From positions 62,001-126,000 of the forward strand of contig JAEUVV010000006.1 in NCBI GenBank assembly GCA_016786705.1: DNA of 64,000 nt, read 5' to 3'. Positions 5,799 through 13,621 of the stretch are shown piece after piece (position 1 is the first letter of the stretch; each line of letters begins with the position of its first letter). The notes beneath the pieces are model-generated. The model searched no databases. It was not told where the DNA came from and saw only the letters and a program-made list of their open reading frames with translations. The DNA comes from Taibaiella sp. Its GTDB lineage: Bacteria > Bacteroidota > Bacteroidia > Chitinophagales > Chitinophagaceae. A program made the translations under genes and the position numbers.

Positions 5799-7079
5799 AT
5801 GGAAAACTTTACACTTGTTTTAGTGGTTATGTCGATCATGCTGGTGACTTCCGGCATAGCGGAAAAATTTAAACTCCCGGCGCCTATCATTCTTATTGTG
5901 ATCGGGATGCTGGTAGGCTGCCTGCCTGCCATGCCCCGCCTGGGGCTGAGCCCTGAAATTGTAATGTTGCTGTTCTTACCACCCCTACTCTATGATGCGG
6001 CCTTCAACATTTCCTTTAAAGATTTCCGGACCAATTTTAATACGATAAGTTCCCTGGCATTCGGGTTGGTATTCATTACCGCTGCCGGCATCGCCGTGAT
6101 CGCCAAATTTGTGATCCCCGGTATGACCTGGCCGCTGGCTTTCGTTTTAGGCGCCATACTCTCAGCAACAGACGCAGTAGCCGCTATCGGCATCACCAAA
6201 GGCCTCGGCTTATCCCATAAAACACTGACAATACTGGAAGGCGAAAGCCTGATTAATGATGCCTCTTCCCTGATTGCCTACCGATTCGCAGTAGCTGCCG
6301 TTACCGGCGCTTCTTTTGTCTGGTGGCAGGCCGGTCTTGATTTCCTTGTGGTTTTGGCGGGAGGTTTCATTGTTGGTTTTATATTAAGCCGTTTAATGTC
6401 TTTTGCGATCCTGTTCTTTAAAAACAATGAACTGGTCGTGATCAGCCTCACCCTGCTCATGCCTTTTACCACCTACCTCGTCGCAGAGCACTTTGAAGTG
6501 TCCGGCGTAATTGCAGTGGTTGTGCTGGGCCTGAGCATGTCCTGGTTAAGCAAAATGAAATTCCCGGAGCCGCTTAAGAAGCAATCGCGGAACTTCTGGG
6601 ATGTTATTATATATTTATTGAACGGTTTGATATTCGTATTAATCGGCTTGCAATTTCCCATTGTATTAAAAGAGATCAACAGCGCTTACATCTGGCATTA
6701 TATCGCCTATGCCCTCATTATCACAGTGGTCGCCTTCCTCATCCGGCTATTGCGGCTTTACTGGCAGCAGCTAAGTCTTGACCGGGCCTTTAAAGGAAAG
6801 CGTAAGGTAAGCGAAGAAGCCCTGTTTGACCGCAAAACAGCCCTGATCTTATCCTGGTCCGGTATGCGGGGCATTGTTTCCCTGGCGATCGCCCTGGGTT
6901 TACCCGCAGAGCTGGAAAATAAAACCCCTTTCCCTATGCGCAATGAGCTCATCTTTATTTCCATTGCCGTGGTACTTTTCTCCCTCCTGGGCCAGGGCCT
7001 CACCTTACCCTGGGTATTAAAAAAGATCAATAAAGATGAAGATAAAATCCAGCAGGATATAAACACTTCGCTTCCTTAG
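5799..7079 (+). CDS. Na+/H+ antiporter, CPA1 (NhaP-like)
   Basis: The 426-residue inner-membrane protein has about 12 hydrophobic segments and the CPA1 ion-binding signatures: SATDAVA (Asp125) in one helix and GESLINDASS (Asn153-Asp154) in the next. It would exchange sodium for protons to control cytoplasmic pH and sodium. Length is typical for bacterial members that lack the long regulatory C-terminal tail. It lies between a small lipoprotein gene and the rhodanese-thioredoxin gene on the same strand; the latter has its own promoter. Confidence 0.88.
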   Translation: MENFTLVLVVMSIMLVTSGIAEKFKLPAPIILIVIGMLVGCLPAMPRLGLSPEIVMLLFLPPLLYDAAFNISFKDFRTNFNTISSLAFGLVFITAAGIAVIAKFVIPGMTWPLAFVLGAILSATDAVAAIGITKGLGLSHKTLTILEGESLINDASSLIAYRFAVAAVTGASFVWWQAGLDFLVVLAGGFIVGFILSRLMSFAILFFKNNELVVISLTLLMPFTTYLVAEHFEVSGVIAVVVLGLSMSWLSKMKFPEPLKKQSRNFWDVIIYLLNGLIFVLIGLQFPIVLKEINSAYIWHYIAYALIITVVAFLIRLLRLYWQQLSLDRAFKGKRKVSEEALFDRKTALILSWSGMRGIVSLAIALGLPAELENKTPFPMRNELIFISIAVVLFSLLGQGLTLPWVLKKINKDEDKIQQDINTSLP

Positions 7080-7095
7080 TATCCGTTTAAAGGCC

Positions 7096-7103
7096 TAAAT
7101 TTG
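7096..7103 (+). promoter_or_regulatory. Promoter -7 element, rhodanese-thioredoxin gene
   Basis: TAAATTTG fits TAnnTTTG, 18 bases before the ATG at 7122. Confidence 0.55.
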
Positions 7104-7121
7104 CTTTAAGATTATAATAGT

Positions 7122-7832
7122 ATGTTTAAATTATTGAAAGTATTATCCCTGGGGCTGCTGTTGCTTATGAGCTGCCGTTCTTCCGCACAGGTCAAAAAAG
7201 TACCGGCGGCCACTTTTAAAACCGCTATAGAAAGCGGGGAACAGCCGCAGCTGATCGATGTTCGTACGCCGGAAGAGTTTGCAAAGGGCCATTTAAATCA
7301 GGCTCAGAATATCAACTGGAACGATGATGATTTTAACAGCCGGGTAGCTAAACTGGACAAAAACCAACCTGTGTATGTTTATTGTCAGGGCGGTGGCCGG
7401 AGCGCATCTGCTGCTGCCCGTCTTGCCGAGCTGGGCTTTAAAAATATTGTAGATATGGAGGGTGGTGTTATGGCCTGGCGGGTAGCCGGTTTACCCCTGG
7501 AAGAAACCCTCCAGGCCGGCGGCATGAGCCCTGAAGCCTACCAGGAGCTGGTAGGGAAGCATAAATATGTGCTGGTTGATTTTTACGCGGAATGGTGTGG
7601 CCCCTGCAAAAAGATGAAACCATACCTCGAAAAAATGGCTAAGGATAAGAAGCTGGGCATTGAAATTATCCGCCTCGACGTAGACGAGCACAATCGCCTG
7701 GCAACATTTTTAGGTGTTGAGGGACTGCCTACGCTGAAGATGTACCAATCCGGCACCGAAGTATGGCAACATTTAGGCTATATCGAAGAACAGCAATTAA
7801 AAAAGGCGCTGGCCGATCACAAGAAGCCCTAG
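7122..7832 (+). CDS. Rhodanese-thioredoxin fusion lipoprotein
   Basis: The 236-residue product begins with a lipoprotein signal (LLLMSC, Cys18). A rhodanese domain follows (about 25-125) with active-site loop CQGGGRSA (Cys88), then a thioredoxin domain (about 135-236) with WCGPC (Cys159, Cys162). The fusion joins a sulfur-transfer domain to a disulfide oxidoreductase on the periplasmic side of a membrane. It may repair oxidised thiols or handle persulfides; the partner is not visible here. Both active sites appear intact. Confidence 0.88.
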   Translation: MFKLLKVLSLGLLLLMSCRSSAQVKKVPAATFKTAIESGEQPQLIDVRTPEEFAKGHLNQAQNINWNDDDFNSRVAKLDKNQPVYVYCQGGGRSASAAARLAELGFKNIVDMEGGVMAWRVAGLPLEETLQAGGMSPEAYQELVGKHKYVLVDFYAEWCGPCKKMKPYLEKMAKDKKLGIEIIRLDVDEHNRLATFLGVEGLPTLKMYQSGTEVWQHLGYIEEQQLKKALADHKKP

Positions 7833-7914
7833 CATTGAAAATAAAGAAAGAAAATTTTGCCTTATTAAGCCTGCCGTTTTGATAACGCGGGGGCTCACAC
7901 TACTTTTTCGGATT

Positions 7915-8580
7915 ATGAACATACTTATCCATCCGCAACCACTGGGAATACCCAACGACGAACATTCAGAAGAGCAACCCATTGCTGCTATTGACGTTAA
8001 GAACAATTGGCCCTATGCAGTTTACCTGCTGGTAGCCGGTGCTATTGGCGGCAGCCTGCAGGTTGACGGACTGGATATGTTTGAAGATGCCGGGGAAAAA
8101 AGGATTTTTGAAGCCTTGCAGGATCATGACTGCCGGATGTCTATAAGAGCAGAATTCGTGAGGGTAAAGAAAGGTACTGCAAGGGCTTTTCAATTCGACA
8201 TGGGCAATAGCCCGGAACTTTATTTACCGCTCATAGTCCTTGCGGCTCATGCTACCGGCACTTCGGTACTCAGTAGCTTTAATACTGTTATAGAAAAAGA
8301 TCCTGCTACCTGGCAATTACATTTTGATACTTTATCGAAACTGGGCCTTGACCTGAAACTCCAGGACGGCTTATTGATCATTAAAGGAGGTGCCTCTTTA
8401 AATACTGCAGTAATAGAAGACATTTCAGATCCGGCACTCTTAACGGCTGTTCTGCTAATGGGCCTGAACGCTAAGGGGCCGGTAACGGTGCAGCAGGCGC
8501 ATCTAGTCGATACGCTTTTCCCTAATATGATTGATGACCTGAACCAGGTATTGCCCTTGAAGATAGAAAAGGTCGTATAA
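7915..8580 (+). CDS. Short EPSP-synthase-like protein (AroA-related)
   Basis: The ATG at 7915 is preferred over an upstream in-frame TTG and gives 221 residues. Segments such as SGSLQVDG-like LQVDGLDMFEDAGEKRIFEAL and the closing ADTLFPNM-like VDTLFPNMIDDLNQVL resemble EPSP synthase and MurA, whose full length is about 420 residues. Only about half a protein is present. The substrate-binding arginines of the shikimate enzyme are not evident, so catalysis is doubtful. It could be a shortened paralogue with another role. A terminator follows at 8603. Confidence 0.5.
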   Translation: MNILIHPQPLGIPNDEHSEEQPIAAIDVKNNWPYAVYLLVAGAIGGSLQVDGLDMFEDAGEKRIFEALQDHDCRMSIRAEFVRVKKGTARAFQFDMGNSPELYLPLIVLAAHATGTSVLSSFNTVIEKDPATWQLHFDTLSKLGLDLKLQDGLLIIKGGASLNTAVIEDISDPALLTAVLLMGLNAKGPVTVQQAHLVDTLFPNMIDDLNQVLPLKIEKVV

Positions 8581-8602
8581 AGTTTATCTTGGCCATATCA
8601 AT

Positions 8603-8629
8603 AAGGCAGCACCTTTCAGTGCTGCCTTT
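8603..8629. terminator. Terminator between the EPSP-like gene and ssb
   Basis: GGCAGCAC and GTGCTGCC pair around CTTTCA, with short A/T tracts on both sides. Serves convergent genes. Confidence 0.65.
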
Positions 8630-8649
8630 GGTACTTATTGCAGGTTCCT

Positions 8650-9036
8650 TTAAAAAGGTAAATCCTCTTTTTCCAGTACCTGCTCTTTTTCGGGTAGGTT
8701 TACTTTTTTATCCAGGGCTACAATTGCATTAGCCCTTACTTCGTAGATGTATTTCTTTTCGCCTTTACTATCCACATAGCTCCTGTTAATCAGCTTGCCT
8801 GCGATCAGCACGTGAGCACCTTTATGTAAATGCTGCTCTGCTTTTTCAGCAAGACTTTCCCAGGCCACAACGTTATGCCAGGTCGTTTCTTCCATCCATT
8901 CTCCTTTTTTACCTTTGTACCTTTCTGTAGTGGCAATGCTCAGCCTTGCTACCTTAGACCCGTTTTCCAGTGTTTTCATTACGGGGTCTGCTCCCATGTG
9001 TCCGATTAGCTGTACGCTGTTTTTTACGCTGTTCAT
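8650..9036 (-). CDS. ssb: Single-stranded DNA-binding protein
   Basis: The 128-residue product has the OB fold of bacterial SSB: NSVQLIGHMGADPVMKTLENGSKVARLSIAT, then TTWHNVVAWESLAEKAEQHLHKGAHVLIAGKL. It ends in an acidic tail with DLPF, the tip used to bind partner proteins. The family binds single-stranded DNA as a tetramer in replication, repair and recombination. The linker between OB fold and tail is very short. It may be an additional SSB copy rather than the main one. Its promoter core is identical to that of the tRNA-like array. Confidence 0.88.
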   Translation of the reverse strand: MNSVKNSVQLIGHMGADPVMKTLENGSKVARLSIATTERYKGKKGEWMEETTWHNVVAWESLAEKAEQHLHKGAHVLIAGKLINRSYVDSKGEKKYIYEVRANAIVALDKKVNLPEKEQVLEKEDLPF

Positions 9037-9114
9037 AATTTAAAATTTTAAATGTTATGAAAAGAAATTAACTTGTGTTTAGAAAAGGGATCCATCTTGT
9101 TCCGATTTCTAATG

Positions 9115-9124
9115 CAAAGATGCG
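9115..9124 (-). promoter_or_regulatory. Promoter core of ssb
   Basis: GCATCTTTGC on the minus strand, 78 bases before the ssb ATG. The ten bases are identical to those before the tRNA-like array and the S24-type gene. Confidence 0.4.
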
Positions 9125-9222
9125 ATGCCGCTGAAGCCTTTGTCGGTATTTAATTGTTTATAGTCAGATACAACTGGTTGTAAGCGTTTGTTGTCGGCAT
9201 AAAATCCACTAAATCAAAGCAT

Positions 9223-9606
9223 ATGGAAAACCAGGAAAGATATTGTCTGGACTGCGGCAAGCTGCTGCGGGGACGTATAGATAAAAAATTTTGTGATGAT
9301 GCCTGCAGGAATAATTATAATAACCGGCAGAATAGCGACCAGACCAATTATGTACGCAATGTAAATAATACCCTGCGTAAAAACCGGCGCATCCTGGCAG
9401 AGCTCCTGGGCACTCAAAATGAAACGCTGAAAGTCAGGAAAGACCGGCTGGCAGAAAAAGGATTCCAGTTTAACTATCATACCCATACTTACCTCACCCA
9501 AAAACAACAGGTCTATATTTTCTGTTATGAATACGGGTACCTGCAACTGGAAGATGCAGACTGGCTGCTTATTGTAAAACGAAAGACGGAACAAACAGCA
9601 CATTAA
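9223..9606 (+). CDS. Hypothetical protein with N-terminal zinc-finger-like motif
   Basis: The 127-residue cytosolic product starts with a four-cysteine zinc-binding pattern (Cys8, Cys11, Cys24, Cys28: C-x2-C-x12-C-x3-C). A basic helical stretch (RKNRRILAELLG) follows, then a C-terminal tyrosine-rich strand region. Proteins of this shape are common in Bacteroidota and have no assigned function; nucleic-acid binding is plausible from the zinc site and the charge. It is divergent from ssb across about 190 bases. Confidence 0.65.
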   Translation: MENQERYCLDCGKLLRGRIDKKFCDDACRNNYNNRQNSDQTNYVRNVNNTLRKNRRILAELLGTQNETLKVRKDRLAEKGFQFNYHTHTYLTQKQQVYIFCYEYGYLQLEDADWLLIVKRKTEQTAH

Positions 9607-9695
9607 TTATTTGGACCAGTTTCATAATTTTCAAGCGCGCCGCCGGGGTAATCCCGAACTTAAACCAGTTTAAGATTTTCCAGGTAGAGCGGTAC

Positions 9696-9703
9696 TACTT
9701 TTG
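9696..9703 (+). promoter_or_regulatory. Promoter -7 element, AhpD-like gene
   Basis: TACTTTTG fits TAnnTTTG, 20 bases before the ATG at 9724. Confidence 0.55.
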
Positions 9704-9723
9704 TATTAACAAAAAATATTAAA

Positions 9724-10161
9724 ATGGAAAATAGAATTGACATCCAGAAAGTAGAACCCAAAGCTTACCAGGCTATGTTTACGCTGGAAACTTATCTGCA
9801 GCATGCGGAACTTTCCAAAACCCACCTGGAGCTGATCAAGATCAGGGCTTCCCAAATCAACGGCTGCGCTTTTTGCATCAATATGCACACGACAGATGCT
9901 TTACAGCAGGGAGAATCCACACAGCGTATCTTCTTATTAAATGCCTGGCGGGAAACGGAATTATTTACACAGGAAGAGCGCACTATCCTGGCGATGACCG
10001 AAGAAATAACATTGATCCACGAACACGGACTGAGCACCCAAACCTACCAGCAGGCGGAAAAATTGTTTACCCCCAATTATATCGCGCAGATCATCATGGC
10101 TATCAGTACCATAAATGCCTGGAACAGGATTGCGATCAGCACAAGCAGGCCTGTAAAATAA
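9724..10161 (+). CDS. AhpD/carboxymuconolactone decarboxylase-like protein
   Basis: The 145-residue product carries the AhpD-type redox motif C-x2-C-x3-H (Cys48, Cys51, His55, in GCAFCINMH). The fold is an all-helical bundle, and members reduce peroxides through the cysteine pair or act as alkylhydroperoxidase-like enzymes. The length suits a single-domain member. No reductase partner is adjacent. A strong terminator follows at 10185. Confidence 0.85.
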   Translation: MENRIDIQKVEPKAYQAMFTLETYLQHAELSKTHLELIKIRASQINGCAFCINMHTTDALQQGESTQRIFLLNAWRETELFTQEERTILAMTEEITLIHEHGLSTQTYQQAEKLFTPNYIAQIIMAISTINAWNRIAISTSRPVK

Positions 10162-10184
10162 AGCCTTGCAATTCATTATAACAA

Positions 10185-10230
10185 AGAGCAGCCGGGCAGC
10201 AAATAAGTTTTGCCTTTGGGCTGCTCTTTT
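10185..10230. terminator. Terminator after the AhpD-like gene
   Basis: AGAGCAGCC pairs with GGCTGCTCT across a 25-base loop, followed by TTTTATTA on the plus strand. Confidence 0.65.
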
Positions 10231-10277
10231 ATTATCTTAGTGCAGATCAGATTATTCTTCATTGAACCCTATGCGTT

Positions 10278-11093
10278 TCAATGCTTACGGGTCAGCAGCT
10301 CTGATGGTGCAAAACCATATTGCTTTTTGAATGCGTAGGAAAAATGAGACAAGTTCTCAAAACCTGTCTCATAATAAACTTCAGTTGGACGTTTTTGCAT
10401 TTCGGCTAACTGGTAATGAGCTAATTCGAGCCGTTTTCGGGTTAGCCAACGTTGTGGCGTTGTATTAAATATGCTGCTAAAATCCCGCTTGAATGTCGTG
10501 AGGCTCCTGCCGGTAAGTAAACTGAATTTTTCCAATGGCAAATTGAACATAAAATTTTTCTCCATAAAGTCTTCCAACGGTATTTTATGGGGTGCTTCAA
10601 AATTAGCCAATATGGAGTCAATATCTTTATCAATAGTACGCAATATACTAATAGCCTCTGTAATTTTTAGCGATGCAATATCTTCGGGAAATTGATCCTG
10701 AAGGTCAAAATACGGTATGATCGAAGCGAGAAAGCTCTGCATGAGGGGATGCTGATCAAAACTGATGATCTTGTCCGCAATTGTTTTTTGCTTAATATCT
10801 TTTCCCTGGTAATATTGCCTAAGCCGCTGCACAGAAAGATGCATAGCTACCGCTTTATGCGGCAATCCGTCTTTGGGCGTATTAATAATCATCGCTAAAT
10901 GATTTCTGGGAATCAAAAAAGCATGGCCGGCATCAAGCACCATCGCATTTCCTGATAAAATAATCTTTGTAGTACCGGAAATTAGCCATACAAGCAAATG
11001 GTCGCTAAAAGTTGCTTCTGTCTTAAACAGCTTGCCCTCATAGCAGGAAAGTTTGATTTCCGGTGTAATATAATTAACTTGATAATCGGTCAT
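10278..11093 (-). CDS. AraC-family transcriptional regulator
   Basis: The internal ATG at 11093 is chosen because the longer form (from 11150) would overlap the upstream SDR gene by 31 bases. The product of about 271 residues has an N-terminal cupin-like sensing region and a C-terminal double helix-turn-helix (last 100 residues): PLEKFSLLTGRSLTTFKRDF, then YYETGFENLSHFSYAFKKQYG. AraC proteins usually control a neighbouring metabolic gene; the SDR gene immediately upstream on the same strand is the obvious candidate. The effector is unknown. Confidence 0.82.
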   Translation of the reverse strand: MTDYQVNYITPEIKLSCYEGKLFKTEATFSDHLLVWLISGTTKIILSGNAMVLDAGHAFLIPRNHLAMIINTPKDGLPHKAVAMHLSVQRLRQYYQGKDIKQKTIADKIISFDQHPLMQSFLASIIPYFDLQDQFPEDIASLKITEAISILRTIDKDIDSILANFEAPHKIPLEDFMEKNFMFNLPLEKFSLLTGRSLTTFKRDFSSIFNTTPQRWLTRKRLELAHYQLAEMQKRPTEVYYETGFENLSHFSYAFKKQYGFAPSELLTRKH

Positions 11094-11119
11094 ACCTGTA
11101 TCCCTCAAATTTACAAATA

Positions 11120-12115
11120 TCATTTCATATTGAATGTTATACCTGTCCATGCTTCACTCAAACGCCACAGGCGCTTAGCGCTGGCTTTGTCCAATGAATA
11201 GGCCTTCACCCCGCCAATTAGCGAAAGATCCGCATCCAGAGTCGATATTTCTACATCGTTACAGTAAACTCCCCCGATATCGTTTAGCAATGGACTTGTC
11301 GCACACCAGATGCTTGTTGCCGCACCTTGTGGGATCGTTTTTAAAGAAGCGGCAACTTCAGGCAATATATTACCTCCGGCATCCGTATAGCCTAGCTGCT
11401 GAAACAAGTCTACAGGAGCTTCCCGGGCAAGTTCTGTTGCTCCAACGGCCCCCGGGCACAAGGCATATGCCCTGATATTCCATGATTTTGCCCGGTTATC
11501 CAGCTCAACAGTAAAAAGATTGACAGCGGTCTTGGACTGGCCATACCCCAAGAGCGTTTCGTATGTACGACTTTTAAAATTAGGGTCATTAAAATTGAAA
11601 TCCGAGAATTGATGTCCTCCGGAAGAGACGTTCACCACACGGGCTCCGTTCGCTCTTTTAAGCGCCTCCCAAAGCTTTGCTGTCAATTGAAACTGAGCCA
11701 GATAATTCGTAGCCAATTGCGACTCGACCCCCCGGCTATCCCATCGAAGCGGTACCCACATGATCCCCGCATTATTAATCAGGAGGTGCAAGGGCCTGCC
11801 TGAGGCCAAAAATCTTTCAGCAAATGCATTAATAGATACAGGATCAATCAAATCCATCGCTTCAATTTCAACATTAGCGATACCATCCAGGTTGCGCCTG
11901 GCCTTTTCGACATCTCTGGCCGGAACAACAACTGTAGCTCCGGCTTGCGCCAGTGTCTTAACCGTTTCTAAACCTATTCCGGTGTTCCCCCCGGTTACTA
12001 TGGCTACTTTTCCTCCTAAATCAATACCTTTAATGACATCTGATGATGTGGAAGCTGCATTAAAACCTGACCCTACCGGGTGTTGTAAGCCCCCCTGATA
12101 ATTGTTCTGTTCCAT
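11120..12115 (-). CDS. Short-chain dehydrogenase/reductase
   Basis: The 331-residue product has the classical SDR signatures: TGGNTGIG (41-48) for NAD(P) binding, NNAG (114-117), the serine region VVNVSSGG (160-167) and the catalytic Y-x3-K (Tyr191, Lys195). The length and the W/R-rich C-terminus suit the WW-oxidoreductase or retinol-dehydrogenase-like extended SDR group. The substrate cannot be read. The AraC-type gene follows 26 bases downstream, probably in one operon. Confidence 0.85.
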   Translation of the reverse strand: MEQNNYQGGLQHPVGSGFNAASTSSDVIKGIDLGGKVAIVTGGNTGIGLETVKTLAQAGATVVVPARDVEKARRNLDGIANVEIEAMDLIDPVSINAFAERFLASGRPLHLLINNAGIMWVPLRWDSRGVESQLATNYLAQFQLTAKLWEALKRANGARVVNVSSGGHQFSDFNFNDPNFKSRTYETLLGYGQSKTAVNLFTVELDNRAKSWNIRAYALCPGAVGATELAREAPVDLFQQLGYTDAGGNILPEVAASLKTIPQGAATSIWCATSPLLNDIGGVYCNDVEISTLDADLSLIGGVKAYSLDKASAKRLWRLSEAWTGITFNMK

Positions 12116-12145
12116 CTTTCGAAAAATTTATATTTGTTGATGCAA

Positions 12146-12153
12146 CAAAGGTA
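12146..12153 (-). promoter_or_regulatory. Promoter -7 element, SDR-AraC operon
   Basis: TACCTTTG on the minus strand, 30 bases before the SDR ATG. Confidence 0.55.
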
Positions 12154-12393
12154 TAAAGGCTATCTCCTGCAGGCTTTGTTTAAACGTCCGAAGTTATTTT
12201 GCTTAAAAGGCCAGATTCACATTTCGTAAATCTGTTCTTGACTTTACCTATTTCAGACTGGCAAATACCGGTAAGTAGGTTACCTGATATATTTTAATGC
12301 TGACTATTTAGAAGAAATCAAAAAATTACTGATAAATAGTGACTTATGGAATTGGGCAGGTATTAAATACCATTTTCATTCCGCATATGGTAT
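12154..12393. other. Intergenic stretch without a recognised gene
   Basis: Between the SDR promoter and the terminator of the Ala/Lys-rich lipoprotein gene I see only AT-rich sequence with frequent stops, no RNA fold and no repeat. Confidence 0.5.
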
Positions 12394-12437
12394 AAAAAAA
12401 CAGGCTGGCTCAATGAGCCAACCTGTTTTTTGTTTTT
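12394..12437 (-). terminator. Terminator of the Ala/Lys-rich lipoprotein gene
   Basis: On the minus strand ACAGGTTGGCTCA pairs with TGAGCCAGCCTGT and is followed by a T-run; A-rich sequence lies on the other side too. Confidence 0.8.
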
Positions 12438-12449
12438 AGCTTAGACTAA

Positions 12450-12743
12450 TTATTTAGCAGCTTCTACAGCTTTTTCACCAGCTTTAGCAGCTTCTTTACC
12501 AGCTTCTTTAGCATCTTTAGCAGCTTCTACAGCTTTCTCACCAGCTACTTGAGCTTGCTCACCAGCTTGTACAGCAGCGTTAGCAGCAGCAGGAGTATCA
12601 GCTGGAGCTGGAGCTGGAGTAGGCTCAGTTGCAGGTTGTTCAGTAGCAACTGGAGCTTCTTCAGTTTTAGCTTCTTCAGTTCCACAAGATGCTGCGAATA
12701 AACCCATAGCGATAGCGAAAACGCCTAATTTTAATGCTTTCAT
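12450..12743 (-). CDS. Low-complexity Ala/Lys/Glu lipoprotein
   Basis: The 97-residue product has a lipoprotein signal (GLFAASC, Cys20), then a Glu/Thr/Pro/Ala-rich linker (25-55), then an amphipathic tail built from imperfect repeats of the type AGEKAVEAAKDAKE (about 60-97). The tail should form a coiled or rod-like helix. It looks like a small abundant envelope lipoprotein, perhaps a spacer or peptidoglycan-facing helix. No enzymatic role is visible. The codon repetition makes it prone to length change. It has its own terminator. Confidence 0.7.
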   Translation of the reverse strand: MKALKLGVFAIAMGLFAASCGTEEAKTEEAPVATEQPATEPTPAPAPADTPAAANAAVQAGEQAQVAGEKAVEAAKDAKEAGKEAAKAGEKAVEAAK

Positions 12744-12997
12744 TTGATTGATTTTTTAAGTTTTAAATTTGTTATTTGACCATTAATACGGGATTTAAAA
12801 AAAGGTAACCCGGGTTTTGAAAAAAAAATAAAATTTTTTTTGAGGGTTACATTTCCGCCTTTTTAGTATTAAATATTGTATAAAATTACTAACTCAGGGA
12901 ATGGGGAACATTTACTTGTTATTTTTGTAGCTGCACAATGCTTTTATAGCATTATAGAACTTAATTTATATTATGTTTATCTAAATGTTCATTTTTT

Positions 12998-13615
12998 TTG
13001 AACGCAAAAAAGATACCCTTGAGCAAACAAGTGATTTATACAGACCAGGAGTTGATAGCCGGGCTTGCGCAGAGTGATAGTCAGATCATTGCAGAGATAT
13101 ATAGATTGTATCAACCTATGCTGACCAAATGGATGGTAAGCCGGGGTGGGAATGAAACAGACGCTTATGACGTTTTCCAGGAAGGACTGGTAGTACTTTA
13201 TGAAAAATCAGGTGACACTGCCTTCTGCCTTACCTGTAAACTAAGCACCTACCTGTTTGCTATCTGCAAACGGATATGGTTTAAAAAAAGCCAGGCACAG
13301 CATATAACGAGCAGCCTGGACCTGGAACAGGAAGGCGACCAGGACGGAGAGCTGGATTTTGCCGCGTATGACGCGGACCTGAATGTACACCTGGAGAAGG
13401 AAGCCCATTTGAATAAACTGGAACAATCCCTGGATCAACTGGGAAGCCCCTGTAGTGAATTATTAAGAGCATTCTATATCGAAGATAAAAGTATGCTTGA
13501 AATTGCACAACAATTCAGCTATACCAATGCTGAAAATGCAAAAACACAAAAGTATAAATGCCTGAACCGGTTGAAAAAGCTCTTTTTCTCAACCAAAATG
13601 GCCTTAAATGTATAA
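12998..13615 (+). CDS. ECF-type RNA polymerase sigma factor
   Basis: The product (up to 205 residues) has region 2 (about 30-100: DVFQEGLVVLYEK, then STYLFAICKRIW) and region 4 (about 145-200: LRAFYIEDKSMLEIAQQF, then NRLKKLFF). No in-frame ATG exists near the front. TTG at 12998 or 13019 must serve as start unless translation begins at a much later ATG. The next gene, six bases downstream, encodes a membrane protein with a cytoplasmic N-terminus, likely its anti-sigma partner. The signal sensed is unknown. Confidence 0.8.
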   Translation: MNAKKIPLSKQVIYTDQELIAGLAQSDSQIIAEIYRLYQPMLTKWMVSRGGNETDAYDVFQEGLVVLYEKSGDTAFCLTCKLSTYLFAICKRIWFKKSQAQHITSSLDLEQEGDQDGELDFAAYDADLNVHLEKEAHLNKLEQSLDQLGSPCSELLRAFYIEDKSMLEIAQQFSYTNAENAKTQKYKCLNRLKKLFFSTKMALNV

Positions 13616-13621
13616 AACGCG

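Noticed and set aside
11093..11150. Longer start for the AraC regulator
   Set aside because: It would overlap the SDR gene by 31 bases; the internal ATG at 11093 gives a full AraC protein without overlap.
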